From positions 1 through 48,102 of the forward strand of contig CAZOWM010000027.1 of assembly GCA_964583615.1 (NCBI GenBank): DNA of 48,102 nt, in the 5' to 3' direction. Positions 1-8,666 of this stretch are shown piece by piece. A program made the position numbers and the translations under genes. Within the stretch, counting starts at the first letter, position 1. Each line of letters begins with the position of its first letter. The stretch comes from CAZOWM01 sp964583615 (GTDB taxonomy: Bacteria > Spirochaetota > B62-G9 > DRHN01). The notes below the pieces were generated by a model. It was not told the origin of the DNA and ran no database searches. It saw nothing but the letters and a program-made list of their open reading frames with translations.

Positions 1-510
1 TCTGCGTACTCTGCTTATACAGCAACGGTAGTCCGACAAGTGCACATAGGCTGCTATGTGTCTGATAGTAGTAGAAGATTTCGTAGATGCATGATTCCGA
101 CCTTTCTACTGTTAGGCGGTGTAACATTTCGCGCCAGCTGACAGCCCCTGGGATTTCCTGTGGTTTCGCTGAGGCTGGATAGAAATAGACATGGCCACAA
201 ATGGGCTGCATACGAAACAGCATACGGTAACTTTATTTTGATGGGGAAAAGCAACTTAAGCTTCATTCGCGAGCACATTCGTTTCCTTATATATTGGCTC
301 GAGCACCATGTTTTAAAGAATGCTGACGTTTTCCATACCCTCATTGCTTTTAACATCATCCATAAAAATATGAAGATAACGATGACACTCTATGATACGA
401 TCACCAGAGGATAAACATTTCAAATCATCTACCGTGATACTCAAAGGTTTTCAGAAATATTATGATTGTATGGGTGAAGATATGGAATGATGGCTTCTCT
501 ATTATGCCAT
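1..510. other. Region without a convincing gene
   Basis: No gene is supported here. A plus-strand frame at 160-414 starts with GTG, has no ribosome binding site and a stop codon 19 bases upstream; its 84-residue translation has no family I recognise. A frame on the other strand at 54-359 is equally unsupported. A short hairpin with arms CACATAG and CTATGTG sits at 43-60. The segment could hold the decayed end of a gene that lies outside the window. Confidence 0.4.
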
Positions 511-1179
511 TTATTTCTCGACTCGGACGATGCGTCCCCCGTCGATCTCATCATCTTTAAAATAGAAAATCGATGAAAAAATGCTTTTGAAGAAGGTAAC
601 AATTCTTTGCCAGCCATGGACAAATAAATGAGTCCATTTTTCAAGAAAAGTTTTAGATACCTTCTGGCGTTCTCCTTTATCAAGGGAAATTAATTTTACC
701 TTGGCTCCACTATCTTTCATTGATTTTGATTTTTTCAATAAAGTGAATTTCGATGCTTTTGCCCCTTTGTTTGCCACATTTTTCATATCCGATTTATTCA
801 AGGCCAAATGCTCGTTTAATTTTCTTAAGTTTTTTTGCGCGAGTCCTATATAGTCTGATTCCGATGAGTACTCCTTATATTTTGCGATGAAACTATTGTA
901 TGCTTCTACGGTATTGGCCCTTTCTGTTTTTTTCCATTCCAGTTCTACGAGCCTTTTCTTCGCATCTTCAACATGTTCCCCATCCGGATTATTTGCGATA
1001 AATTCTAAATATGCCTCAATGGTATCTTGCTTTACCGCCTCATTATAAGATCTGTTCTTCTTTTTGAGTGAGGAAGTGGAAGCACATCCAAAAGCAATAA
1101 TTATAATTGTTACAGATACAAATACCAATGAGATCAGGAGTTTATATTGGACGATCGATACCCTGTTTTTCTTAGCCAT
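511..1179 (-). CDS. Putative lipoprotein with TPR-like helical repeats
   Basis: A 222-residue exported protein of unknown function. The start is placed at the ATG of MAKKN because GAGG lies six bases upstream of it; an upstream in-frame TTG would overlap that site. Residues about 13-34 are a hydrophobic signal segment ending in AFGC, a plausible lipobox, so the protein should be lipid-anchored. Residues about 50-125 contain two similar units (TIEAYLEFI...NPDGEHVEDAKKRL and TVEAYNSFI...KNLRKLNE), resembling the helical repeats seen in many bacterial envelope lipoproteins. The rest is basic and ends in an acidic patch. It is a lone gene facing away from the ankyrin gene. The lipoprotein call is fairly sure; the function is not known. 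Confidence 0.75.
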   Translation of the reverse strand: MAKKNRVSIVQYKLLISLVFVSVTIIIIAFGCASTSSLKKKNRSYNEAVKQDTIEAYLEFIANNPDGEHVEDAKKRLVELEWKKTERANTVEAYNSFIAKYKEYSSESDYIGLAQKNLRKLNEHLALNKSDMKNVANKGAKASKFTLLKKSKSMKDSGAKVKLISLDKGERQKVSKTFLEKWTHLFVHGWQRIVTFFKSIFSSIFYFKDDEIDGGRIVRVEK

Positions 1180-1304
1180 TTGATCCCTCAAAAAATCAAA
1201 TTCTTTCTATTATAATATTAGAACAAATTACCTGACATATCAAAAAAATATTGAAAATAGAAGACAATTGAAATTACTCAGTATCGAGTGTATTCTGAGA
1301 ATTA

Positions 1305-1577
1305 GTGGAAAAAAAGAAATTTTATTTGGAACCAATCGAAGTTGAGAGTTACTCTGGTCATAAGTTACACGAAAGCCCCAGGAAATTTATCCGTGAGAAA
1401 AAGCAATTCATCATACAGGAAATCATCGATCGATGGTACGAGGGGGGCATAAAACCTGATACTCCGATTATGAGCTACTTTAAAATTCGCGCTGATGATG
1501 GAAAGCACTATCTCATTCGGTACGATTCCTTCCGTGATGAGTGGACGATAGTGATTCGACCCTTTACCCAAGAATGA
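1305..1577 (+). CDS. Small conserved protein, DUF6504-like
   Basis: A 90-residue cytoplasmic protein beginning at GTG; the upstream frame is closed by TAG just before it, and there is no strong ribosome binding site. The pattern EPIEVESYSGHK near the N-terminus, IDRWYE in the middle and YFKIRADDGKHYLIRYD near the end matches, as I recall it, a family of small uncharacterised proteins (DUF6504-like) that fold as one small beta domain. Its role is unknown. It has no signal peptide. It lies between two divergent-to-tandem lipoprotein genes and seems to be transcribed on its own. Confidence is good that it is a gene and moderate for the family name. Confidence 0.65.
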   Translation: MEKKKFYLEPIEVESYSGHKLHESPRKFIREKKQFIIQEIIDRWYEGGIKPDTPIMSYFKIRADDGKHYLIRYDSFRDEWTIVIRPFTQE

Positions 1578-1662
1578 TTTAAGATTTTATCTGAAAAATT
1601 AAACCATCAGCCCTGCAACACGTAAGGCATCCTTGTGAAATCAATTACGAGGAGGCTGATCA

Positions 1663-3135
1663 ATGAAAGTCAGAACATTAGTCACGATTCTTGTTTTATC
1701 TGTAATTTCGATTACTAGTAGTTGTGCAACTGCTCCCAAGACACAAGAAAGAGAAGATGTCAATCAAGAACTATTCTTTTTGGGTGTAAAGAATGGTGAC
1801 ATTACGTTAGTAAAAAGGTCTATAGAGGAAGGAGCGGATGTGAATGCTGAGATCAAGGACGGATATACGGCATTGATGGACGCATCGTACATGGGACGCG
1901 TAGAGCTTGTGAGGTTGCTCATAGAGGCAGGCACCAGTGTAAATGCTCAAGATAACAAAGGACGTTCAGCATTACTAGTTGCATCCCAGGAAGGACATTC
2001 AGAGATTCTAAAGCTCCTTATCGAAGAGGGGGCCGATGTCAACGTTGAGAACAAGAAAGATGGAGCTACAGTGCTCATGTGGGCTCTATATAACGGGCTT
2101 CAGGATGTTGCCAGGTCAGTCATAGAAAAAGGAGCGGATATTCACGCAGAGAACAACAATGGACAGACCGCCCTGATGTTCGCATCCCAATATGGACACC
2201 CGGAAATTGCCCGGCTCCTCTTGGATCAAGGCGCTGATGTAAACGCTCGATCCAAAGAGGGAACTACGGCATTGATGTATGCAGCGAACTTTGGGAATCC
2301 GGAAGTTGCCCAAATCCTTATCGATGCGGGAGCCGATATCGACGCCCGAGGCAACAGAGAAGCCACAGCATTGGTGCTCGCAGAACAGATGGGACATGCT
2401 GAGGTAGCGCAGTTGCTCATCGAAGCGGGAGCTGATGTTGGGGCTCGCTCCAGGTTGGGAATAACAACGTTCATACAACTCGTAGTGGATGGTGATACTG
2501 ATACCGTACAGAAGCTACTTGCGGCAGGGGCGAACGCCAATGCGATCGACGATGAAGGATTCACGGCATTAATGCTGGCAGCGAAACACGGACATGCAGA
2601 GCTGGCTGAAATCCTGATCCGTGCCGGAGCGGATGTCAACGCCGAGCTTGCGGATGGAAGAACGGCGTTGATGGCTGCGCTGTATTTTGGAAATAAAGTG
2701 ATTGCAGAGCTGCTTATACAAGCAGGTGCGAATATTCACGCTCAAACCGATGCCGGCGCCACAGTACTGTTTTTCGCATCGGCCGGCGGGTTTGTGGACA
2801 TCGCCCAACTGCTTATCGAGGCAGGAGAGGATGTTAACGCAAAGGTTTATACCGGTCACACCGTACTGATGATTACAGCCCAGCAGGGAAGCGCAGAGGC
2901 TGTCAAGCTGCTTATCGAAAAAGGGGCAAACGTCAACGCACGAGACAATCATGGAAGCACGACATTGATGACTGCATCGTATTTCGGTTATACAGAAATC
3001 GCCAGGCTGCTTGTCGAGGCGGGAGCGGAGATCAACGTAAGGGACGATGACAGTGACACAGCCTTGCTGCTCGCCTCGGAGCAGGGACACTCAGAAATAG
3101 TGGAATTGCTGAAAAAAGCGGGGGCAAACGAATAA
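1663..3135 (+). CDS. Ankyrin-repeat lipoprotein (14 repeats)
   Basis: A 490-residue lipoprotein made almost wholly of ankyrin repeats. The first 20 residues form a signal peptide ending in TSSC (lipobox), so it is likely anchored in the envelope. From about residue 34 to the end I count 14 units of 33 residues, with recurring TALM.A...GH.E.A.LLI.AGADVNA. Ankyrin stacks bind other proteins and have no enzymatic activity by themselves. The start is the ATG after a strong GAGGAGG site; the same leader type precedes the two ankyrin genes on the other strand. Several repeats are near-identical at the DNA level, which invites copy-number change by recombination. The binding partner cannot be read from sequence. 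Confidence 0.93.
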   Translation: MKVRTLVTILVLSVISITSSCATAPKTQEREDVNQELFFLGVKNGDITLVKRSIEEGADVNAEIKDGYTALMDASYMGRVELVRLLIEAGTSVNAQDNKGRSALLVASQEGHSEILKLLIEEGADVNVENKKDGATVLMWALYNGLQDVARSVIEKGADIHAENNNGQTALMFASQYGHPEIARLLLDQGADVNARSKEGTTALMYAANFGNPEVAQILIDAGADIDARGNREATALVLAEQMGHAEVAQLLIEAGADVGARSRLGITTFIQLVVDGDTDTVQKLLAAGANANAIDDEGFTALMLAAKHGHAELAEILIRAGADVNAELADGRTALMAALYFGNKVIAELLIQAGANIHAQTDAGATVLFFASAGGFVDIAQLLIEAGEDVNAKVYTGHTVLMITAQQGSAEAVKLLIEKGANVNARDNHGSTTLMTASYFGYTEIARLLVEAGAEINVRDDDSDTALLLASEQGHSEIVELLKKAGANE

Positions 3136-3161
3136 ACGAGATTGAAGCTTTCCCGTTTCTC

Positions 3162-3662
3162 CTAAAGGAGAGCCTCCAGAGCCGCCCAGAACTCGTCGTG
3201 AGCACACTTGATGTCCTCTGCTCGGTGCTTTCCGGGATTGCCTTCCGGGAGTTCTATGATGAGTAGAACTTGTGTGCAATCACGGTATACTTGCATAATC
3301 AACGCATACATGAGTGTTCTTGAGAACGCGGCAATTGTAGCACTCTTACCCAGCAGATTATAGTGGGGCTCATGGTAATCAGCTCCTACATCTTTGCATG
3401 CCGCTTTACAGGCCTCGAACAGCTCCTCAAGTGGGACTGAGTACTCCCTGACCAGGTCTGAACTCGTGACTCGGGCGGAGTCCTCTTCGACTGGTTCAGC
3501 CCCCGTGGTACCTACGGCATCCTCTTCAACTGGGGCCCGAGCTGTGGCACATCCGTACAGGACCACCACGAGGATGACCGACAGTACCAATCGAGTCACT
3601 ACACATCCTATACACGAATTGATAGAGGCCTTTATCATTCGAGATTCGCGTATATACGCCAA
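3162..3662 (-). CDS. Putative lipoprotein of unknown family
   Basis: A 166-residue exported protein. A hydrophobic stretch at about residues 23-38 ends in LYGC, a lipobox. A Glu/Pro/Thr-rich linker with a duplicated PVEED motif follows (residues 43-62), then a compact domain beginning VPLEELFEACKAACKDVGAD. That pattern recalls small envelope lipoproteins of the DUF3568 sort, but I cannot assign it firmly. The listed start is TTG at 3662, chosen because AAGGGGA lies four bases upstream; an ATG at 3638 would give a shorter N-region but has no binding site. It converges on the ankyrin gene with only 26 bases between the stop codons. Confidence 0.7.
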   Translation of the reverse strand: MAYIRESRMIKASINSCIGCVVTRLVLSVILVVVLYGCATARAPVEEDAVGTTGAEPVEEDSARVTSSDLVREYSVPLEELFEACKAACKDVGADYHEPHYNLLGKSATIAAFSRTLMYALIMQVYRDCTQVLLIIELPEGNPGKHRAEDIKCAHDEFWAALEALL

Positions 3663-3769
3663 CAGTTCCCCTTTGCCGGTTAAATATTTGTGATTGCATT
3701 GAAAAACGATACCCTTCTTGCAAATATCCTATCCTTCATAGAACATTCTGTCAAGAATGAAGAAAATGA

Positions 3770-3830
3770 GAGGTTTCAAGGGCAATACTGAAAATATGGA
3801 CGGTCAGACCTCACTCATTGATATTCCGTA
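3770..3830. repeat. Diverged REP-like intergenic repeat, copy A
   Basis: This stretch and 6368-6425 share a common pattern: GTTTCA, then GGG, then CTGAAAATA, then GGA, then CTCACTC, in the same order and spacing. The GGTCAGACC core of this copy looks like the ends of REP/MITE elements that I have seen in other genomes. Both copies are decayed and carry no transposase. The comparison was made by eye. Confidence 0.45.
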
Positions 3831-3875
3831 TTCAGAGCTGATGCTGGAATAGATACCGTGATTCGCACACTGTCG

Positions 3876-5333
3876 TTAATCTTTTGCACTCGCCTCTCTG
3901 AGCACGTTAACGACATCGAGATGTCCCTCTTCTTGTGCAATTTTGAGGGCTGATCTAATATCCTTATTCCTCACAGCCCCGTCCTCCAGCAGGGTTTTCA
4001 CGACATCTGTGTGACCACCACGTGCAGCCCTCATCAGGGCTGTCGTATCACTAATATTTCTCGCATTCACATCCGCTCCCGCGCTCAACAATACGCGCAC
4101 TGTTTCTGTATGACCTCCCGATGCCGCACTATACAAAGCCTCGGCCAAGTCAATATCAGCACCCTCAGCCAACAGGTACTGCACAACGTCGGTATGTCCT
4201 CCATCTGCTGCCAGGCGGCTTGCTGAATAACCGTGGGAATCTTCTTCATCCAAACTAAATCCAGCTTCATGAAAGAATCGTACGACATGTAAATGCCCTT
4301 CGGCAGCCGCGATCAGCATGGCCGATCGACCGTTGTACGATTCCTTCGTTTCGATATCGATGCCATCCGCGATCAGGGCTTTCAGTAAACGGAGATCACC
4401 CTTCTCCGCCGCTTCGAGAAACTGCTCCCTCGGCAGTAGGAAAGAGACGGACTTGATTTCTTTTTCTTTCTTCAGATCCCATATTCTCAATGTATTGTCC
4501 TCCAAGTGAACGGCAAGGAGCTTGCCGTCCCGACTGAACGCACCTTCAACAGGCTGGCTTTGCGGATAATAGGACTGACGGATCGTCCAGGTGCCTGTAT
4601 CCCACAATTGTACCGGGAACTTCCCCTGATGAGCGAGAACGGCCAGAGTTTCCCCGTCAGAGTCGAAGAACAAGCTCCTGACGGTACCATCGACCGGCAG
4701 CTCTTTCAGTATCTCGTCTGTCTTTGAATCTTTGACAACAATTGGTGCTGCTTCCTTTCTCTCCGCTCTTGCAGAGATACTTCTTTCAGCACTTATTGCA
4801 TGTGAATAGGCGGGCTCATCAGCACTGTGACTAACTTCTGAGAATTTTAAATCACTCTTTTTAGCTGTTCCATTCTCAATATTCCACAACATAATTTCAC
4901 CAAAATCGTGATATGCAACGGTCTTATTATCCTCAAGAAATCTGATGAAGAAAACGGCAGGTGTATCGGTATGACCGACCTCATCACCCGTGTTTATGTC
5001 ATAAACTCGAATCACTCCTTTCGACGGTTCAGTTCTAATCGTGATACTCACTGCCAGAAGATCCCCGTCCGAACTGAATAACAGATCGCTGACGGCGCTC
5101 TCCACCGGAATCATCCTGATGATTTTTCCTGTTTCGAGGTCGATCAACCTGACTGGACGTATCTTGGGCCAGAAGCCGTACGAGAAGGCAATGGTTTTCG
5201 CATCCGGAGAGAACTGCACGGAGCTGTTTCCTGCTCGGGCGCCATATCCCATCCCATGGGTATGTGAAGCCATAAGAGCAAGATTAACCACAGTTACAAA
5301 AAAGATCGTAACAAGGAAAAATCTTGTCTTCAT
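3876..5333 (-). CDS. Exported WD40-ankyrin fusion protein
   Basis: A 485-residue protein with a signal peptide (about residues 1-22, no lipobox cysteine) and two repeat types in sequence. Residues about 35-300 contain WD40-like blades with recurring F..DG..LAV....I.LWD endings, such as LRIWDLKKEKEIKS. Residues about 305-485 hold six ankyrin repeats (EGHLHVVRFFHEAG, GGHTDVVQYLLAEGAD, GGHTETVRVLLSAGADVNA). Both are binding folds, so the protein is probably a periplasmic or outer-surface scaffold. The start is the ATG with GAGGAGG seven bases upstream. The blade count is fewer than seven by eye, so the propeller may be divergent. It is followed in the same direction, but upstream, by another ankyrin gene. 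Confidence 0.88.
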   Translation of the reverse strand: MKTRFFLVTIFFVTVVNLALMASHTHGMGYGARAGNSSVQFSPDAKTIAFSYGFWPKIRPVRLIDLETGKIIRMIPVESAVSDLLFSSDGDLLAVSITIRTEPSKGVIRVYDINTGDEVGHTDTPAVFFIRFLEDNKTVAYHDFGEIMLWNIENGTAKKSDLKFSEVSHSADEPAYSHAISAERSISARAERKEAAPIVVKDSKTDEILKELPVDGTVRSLFFDSDGETLAVLAHQGKFPVQLWDTGTWTIRQSYYPQSQPVEGAFSRDGKLLAVHLEDNTLRIWDLKKEKEIKSVSFLLPREQFLEAAEKGDLRLLKALIADGIDIETKESYNGRSAMLIAAAEGHLHVVRFFHEAGFSLDEEDSHGYSASRLAADGGHTDVVQYLLAEGADIDLAEALYSAASGGHTETVRVLLSAGADVNARNISDTTALMRAARGGHTDVVKTLLEDGAVRNKDIRSALKIAQEEGHLDVVNVLREASAKD

Positions 5334-5417
5334 CTTCGAGCCTCCTCGTGATTAATCACGGGTGCCTTACCGGATGCAGAGCTCATACGGTATGAAAGCA
5401 GAGCATTTTAAAATATC

Positions 5418-6173
5418 TTATTTTTTTGCCCCCGCCTCTTTCAGCAACTGCATAATGTCTGAATGCCCCCGTGCTGATGCATGCATAAGTGCCGTGATGC
5501 CAAAGTCAGCCTGTGCATTCACATCGGCCCTATTCTCTAAAAGCAGGGAGACAATATCCGGATAGCTATTTGCAGCGGCAATAATCAGTGCCGTGTATCC
5601 ACTATTTTCTTGAGTATTTACATTAGCTTCCTCCTTTATAAGTATCTTTGCAATTTCAACATGCCCTTCCGACGACGCAAGCATGAGCGGGGTCCATCCG
5701 CTCTTCTTTTTATGATTAATATCTGCTCCCTCTGCTATTAGTATTTTGGCAATCTCTTCATTTCCATGCATTGATGCGATTGACAATGCCGTGAGGCCGT
5801 TCATGTCCTGAATATCAATCCAAATCCCCGCCTCAATAAGAAGTCGAACGATTTCAACTTCTGCCTCTCCGGCAGCGGCCATCAATACCGAGTACCCGCG
5901 ATTATCCTGAGCATTGACATCTGCTCCCTTCTCAAGAAGAAACTGTACAATCTCTGTATGTCCCTTAAGCGCTGCGAATTCTAATGCCGTGTGTCCATTC
6001 TCAGTTTTTGCGTTTACGTCGACACCTTTCTTTATTTCCTGTTTTACATGAGCCAAATGACCACGACTAGCTGCCTGTATAAGAATATCTACATACGAAG
6101 CATGTACCGAGCTTCCCGGATATAACAGTCCGGCTATTATCAGTATGACGATTGATACCACGGTTTTTTTCAT
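5418..6173 (-). CDS. Exported ankyrin-repeat protein (7 repeats)
   Basis: A 251-residue protein with a signal peptide (MKKTVVSIVILIIAG..., likely cut after VHA) and seven ankyrin repeats filling the rest, from VDILIQAASRGHLAHVK to the last unit at SARGHSDIMQLLKEAGAKK. No lipobox is present, so it should be soluble in the periplasm or secreted. The start is the ATG with GAGG seven bases upstream; an in-frame TTG two codons earlier lies inside the spacer and is less likely. It is closely related in repeat sequence and leader to the other two ankyrin genes of this block and points the same way as the WD40-ankyrin gene, 84 bases from it. Confidence 0.92.
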   Translation of the reverse strand: MKKTVVSIVILIIAGLLYPGSSVHASYVDILIQAASRGHLAHVKQEIKKGVDVNAKTENGHTALEFAALKGHTEIVQFLLEKGADVNAQDNRGYSVLMAAAGEAEVEIVRLLIEAGIWIDIQDMNGLTALSIASMHGNEEIAKILIAEGADINHKKKSGWTPLMLASSEGHVEIAKILIKEEANVNTQENSGYTALIIAAANSYPDIVSLLLENRADVNAQADFGITALMHASARGHSDIMQLLKEAGAKK

Positions 6174-6649
6174 TCTCAAGCCTCATTCTAAATACAATTG
6201 ATAGTGATTGTTATAAGTCGTGATTCGTCGATTTTAGATAAGCTCGCAGCAAGAAGCCAGCGGTTTGCCCATTCTTTATTTCTGTCTGCTCGTACAAATG
6301 AAAAACGTCAGCCTTCGTGTAAACATGTTACCTGAGCCAGTGGATTTTGTCCAGAATTAAGATTTCTCATAGTTTCACAGGGTATTCCTGAAAATAGGGA
6401 TAGGCACTCCTCACTCCTAGGTATTTATTAAATTAAATATACCTCGATTGAATATGTCTATTTACCTTAATCCGATTTAAGATTTTGCACATTGTACTAA
6501 AAAACTCTCACCTTCGGTTGTATCATAGACAAAACCAACGGAATAACATCGGACACTTTTCCTGTGGAATCGTATATAAACTATAGACATTTGGTCTCAA
6601 ATATTCGTGGAAGAGGTGTTATTACAATGAAATTATCCCATAAATTATT
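6174..6649. other. AT-rich non-coding stretch with decayed repeat
   Basis: No intact gene is seen. The stretch is AT-rich and contains the second diverged REP-like copy at 6368-6425. Short minus-strand frames around 6480-6600 (for example one reading FIYDSTGKVSDVIPLVL) might be gene remnants, but none has a start site or a recognisable family. Confidence 0.4.
6368..6425. repeat. Diverged REP-like intergenic repeat, copy B
   Basis: Partner of the copy at 3770-3830, with GTTTCACAGGG, CTGAAAATAGGG and CTCCTCACTC in matching order. I estimate roughly three quarters of positions agree. Function is unknown; it marks past movement of a small element in the ankyrin block. Confidence 0.4.
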
Positions 6650-6772
6650 TTAATGTATATTTTTTAAAGCTTTTTCATAGGAAGCGTCATTTGCCATACA
6701 TCCAGCAAGTGCAGATACTTCTACAATGAATTCACTATCATTTGCACTCCAATAAATAATCACTTCATACAA
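6650..6772 (-). pseudogene. Truncated HicB-family antitoxin remnant
   Basis: The 40-residue translation starts YEVIIYWSANDSEF and runs on to ALAGCMANDASYEKAL before a stop. This is the N-terminal half of the HicB fold, in which Y.V.I.W...D..F.A.VP.LPGC.A.G.T.EEAL is usual. The protein stops where the second helix should continue, and the only possible start is a TTG without a ribosome binding site. It therefore appears to be a broken copy, on the opposite strand just upstream of the intact hicBA pair. It is too divergent from that hicB to be a recent duplicate. Confidence 0.65.
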
Positions 6773-6840
6773 AAAACATGCTCGAAATAAAAAAACGTGG
6801 TATTATATTTGTCTACAGTTATTTGCAAGGAGAAATCTGA

Positions 6841-7053
6841 ATGACAAATACATATACTGCAATAATAAAACAGGATGGAGATTGGTGGATTGGTTGGATT
6901 GAGGAAGTACCGGGTGTAAATTGCCAAGAAAAAAGTCGTGAAGAATTGGTTCAAACGCTCAAAGTAACTCTCAAAGAGGCTCTGGAATTTAACCGTCAAG
7001 AAGCAATCCAATCCGCCGTTTCAGAATATACAGAAGAGCCCCTGACCATATGA
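6841..7053 (+). CDS. hicB: HicB-like antitoxin
   Basis: A 70-residue antitoxin of a type II toxin-antitoxin pair. YTAIIKQDGDWWIGWIEEVP at the start and GVNCQEKSREELVQTL after it give the short HicB partial-RNase-H fold. The C-terminal tail is short and carries no full DNA-binding domain. Antitoxins of this family bind and silence HicA and often repress their own promoter. The start follows AAGGAG by eight bases. The stop overlaps the hicA start by four bases, so the two are translated together, in the antitoxin-first order. The promoter is probably near the TATTAT at about 6804, but no clear -35 box is seen. Confidence 0.88.
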   Translation: MTNTYTAIIKQDGDWWIGWIEEVPGVNCQEKSREELVQTLKVTLKEALEFNRQEAIQSAVSEYTEEPLTI

Positions 7054-7238
7054 AACGAACCAGGCTTATCAAGCACCTAAAAAAACATGGTTGCGTATTT
7101 TTACGGGAGGGAAGAAAACATTCTTGGTGGTTAAATCCACAGCAGAACAAACGCTCATCAGTCCCCCGACATAATGAAATCAGTGATCAACTCGCAAGGA
7201 AAATATGTAAGGATCTGGGAATACCATTTGTGAAATAA
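7050..7238 (+). CDS. hicA: HicA mRNA interferase toxin
   Basis: A 62-residue toxin with the double-stranded-RNA-binding-like fold of HicA. The family cuts mRNA free of the ribosome when its antitoxin is lost. The motif LIKHLKKHGCVFLREGRKHS leads to H24, the expected catalytic histidine, followed by WWLNP and the terminal VPRHNE...ARKICKDLGI. Length is normal for the family. It overlaps hicB by four bases (ATGA) and is followed by a strong bidirectional terminator. Nothing suggests that it is inactive. Confidence 0.9.
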   Translation: MKRTRLIKHLKKHGCVFLREGRKHSWWLNPQQNKRSSVPRHNEISDQLARKICKDLGIPFVK

Positions 7239-7313
7239 TTGCGTATTACCTTATTAACAGCATATTGATGTAAAGAGTGATTTAAAATATTTCGGAAATT
7301 CACATAAAATAAA

Positions 7314-7350
7314 ACCCCTCAACTCAGAATGAGTCAAAGGGGTATTTTTT

Positions 7351-7351
<1 letters not shown>
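7314..7351 (+). terminator. Bidirectional intrinsic terminator between hicA and tRNA
   Basis: Arms ACCCCT (7314-7319) and AGGGGT (7338-7343), with inner arms ACTCA and TGAGT around a GAA loop, followed by a run of seven T on the plus strand. On the minus strand the hairpin is followed by TTTTATTTT, so it can also end tRNA transcription. It serves hicBA on one side and the tRNA on the other. Confidence 0.85.
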
Positions 7352-7424
<73 letters not shown>

Positions 7425-7459
7425 CTGCACAAATAGTAATACAAAAAAGTGAATTGTCA

Positions 7460-7563
7460 AGCCTTTCGTCAGCCGGTGGAGTATAGTCAGTGAGTAAGTC
7501 GATGGCAAGACGGTTACAGCCTTTTGTCAGCCAGTAGTATGCCGTTTCCAGCCTTTCGCAAGC
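7460..7563. repeat. Short interspersed repeats beside the tRNA
   Basis: Three related copies of AGCCTTT(C/T)GTCAGCC(G/A)GT lie at 7460-7477, 7518-7535 and, shortened, at about 7550-7563. They fill the gap between the tRNA and gnd. No hairpin or gene explains them. Confidence 0.4.
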
Positions 7564-7682
7564 TGAAAAGCCGGAAAAGCTGTTGCCACGAAGTGTTCAA
7601 CAGATTATGGTTTTCCTATACAATCTACACACTTCGGAAGCCTGATTGAAAATATAATTGTAGCAATCGTGAGGAGATTATC

Positions 7683-8585
7683 ATGCAGATAGGAATAATC
7701 GGTCTTGGACGAATGGGCATGAATATGGCGAGGAGACTCATCCATGGACACCACGAGGTTGTCGTATACAACAGAACACAGGACAAAGTGAAAACGATGG
7801 AACAGGAGGGTGCAAGGGGAACTTCTTCTCTTGAAGAACTCGTACAGGCACTCAAGGCGCCACGCATAGTCTGGATCATGCTTCCAGCAGGAAATATCGT
7901 GGACCAGCACATACAGACACTCACCGGACTCGTCTCAAAAGACGACATATTGATCGATGGAGGAAACAGCAACTTCCGAGACGACATCAGAAGAGCAGGA
8001 GAGCTTTCAAAGGAAGGCATACGATACATGGATGCGGGAGTATCTGGCGGGATCTGGGGCCTCGAGGTGGGTTACTGCACGATGATCGGCGGTGAAAAGA
8101 AAGATTTCGATTACATCGAGCCCCTTCTCAAAACACTCGCGCCGAAGGACGGGTACCTCTACTGCGGTCCTGCAGGAGCGGGCCACTTTGTGAAGATGGT
8201 GCACAACGGCATCGAATATGCAATCATGGAAGCGTACGGCGAAGGATTTGAAATCCTCGAAGCGTCGCAGTACAGAGAACACATGAACTATCACGACATC
8301 GCACATCTGTGGAATCAGGGAAGTGTAATACGCTCCTGGCTCCTCGAGCTTCTCGAATCGGCGTTCCAAAAAGATTCGCGTCTTGAAAAAATACGAGGTT
8401 ATGTGGAAGACTCTGGTGAAGGACGGTGGACTGTGCAGGAAGCGGTGAATACCGCTGTAAGCGCACCGGCAATTGCTCTCTCCCTTTTCAGACGCTTCAC
8501 TTCACGCAAAGAGGAGCTTTTCTCAGACAAGATTCTCGCTGCGCTCAGAAACGAATTCGGCGGTCACGCGGTGAAAGAAAAATAG
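7683..8585 (+). CDS. gnd: 6-phosphogluconate dehydrogenase, decarboxylating, short form
   Basis: Oxidises 6-phosphogluconate to ribulose 5-phosphate and CO2 in the oxidative pentose phosphate pathway, in the cytoplasm. At 300 residues it belongs to the short class (often NAD-using, YqeC/GntZ-like) rather than the 470-residue class. It has the Rossmann motif GIIGLGRMG at the N-terminus, DGGNSNFRDD near residue 91, VSGGIWG near residue 119, and GAGHFVKMVHNGIEY with the catalytic lysine and histidine near residue 165. The start follows GAGGAG by six bases. The next gene is the lactonase acting one step earlier. No glucose-6-phosphate dehydrogenase is in the window. Confidence 0.95.
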   Translation: MQIGIIGLGRMGMNMARRLIHGHHEVVVYNRTQDKVKTMEQEGARGTSSLEELVQALKAPRIVWIMLPAGNIVDQHIQTLTGLVSKDDILIDGGNSNFRDDIRRAGELSKEGIRYMDAGVSGGIWGLEVGYCTMIGGEKKDFDYIEPLLKTLAPKDGYLYCGPAGAGHFVKMVHNGIEYAIMEAYGEGFEILEASQYREHMNYHDIAHLWNQGSVIRSWLLELLESAFQKDSRLEKIRGYVEDSGEGRWTVQEAVNTAVSAPAIALSLFRRFTSRKEELFSDKILAALRNEFGGHAVKEK

Positions 8586-8666
8586 AATTTTTCAGCCACG
8601 CCGAAGTAAACAGCAGGCACTCAACTGTAAATAACAGGAACTCAGCTGAAAACAACAGGCTTTTGT

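Noticed and set aside
160..414. 84-residue plus-strand frame near the window start
   Set aside because: GTG start without binding site, upstream stop close by, and no recognisable family.
2226..2639. 137-residue minus-strand frame inside the large ankyrin gene
   Set aside because: It is an antisense shadow of the repeat; low-complexity Ser/Ala/Pro composition and the periodicity follow the ankyrin units.
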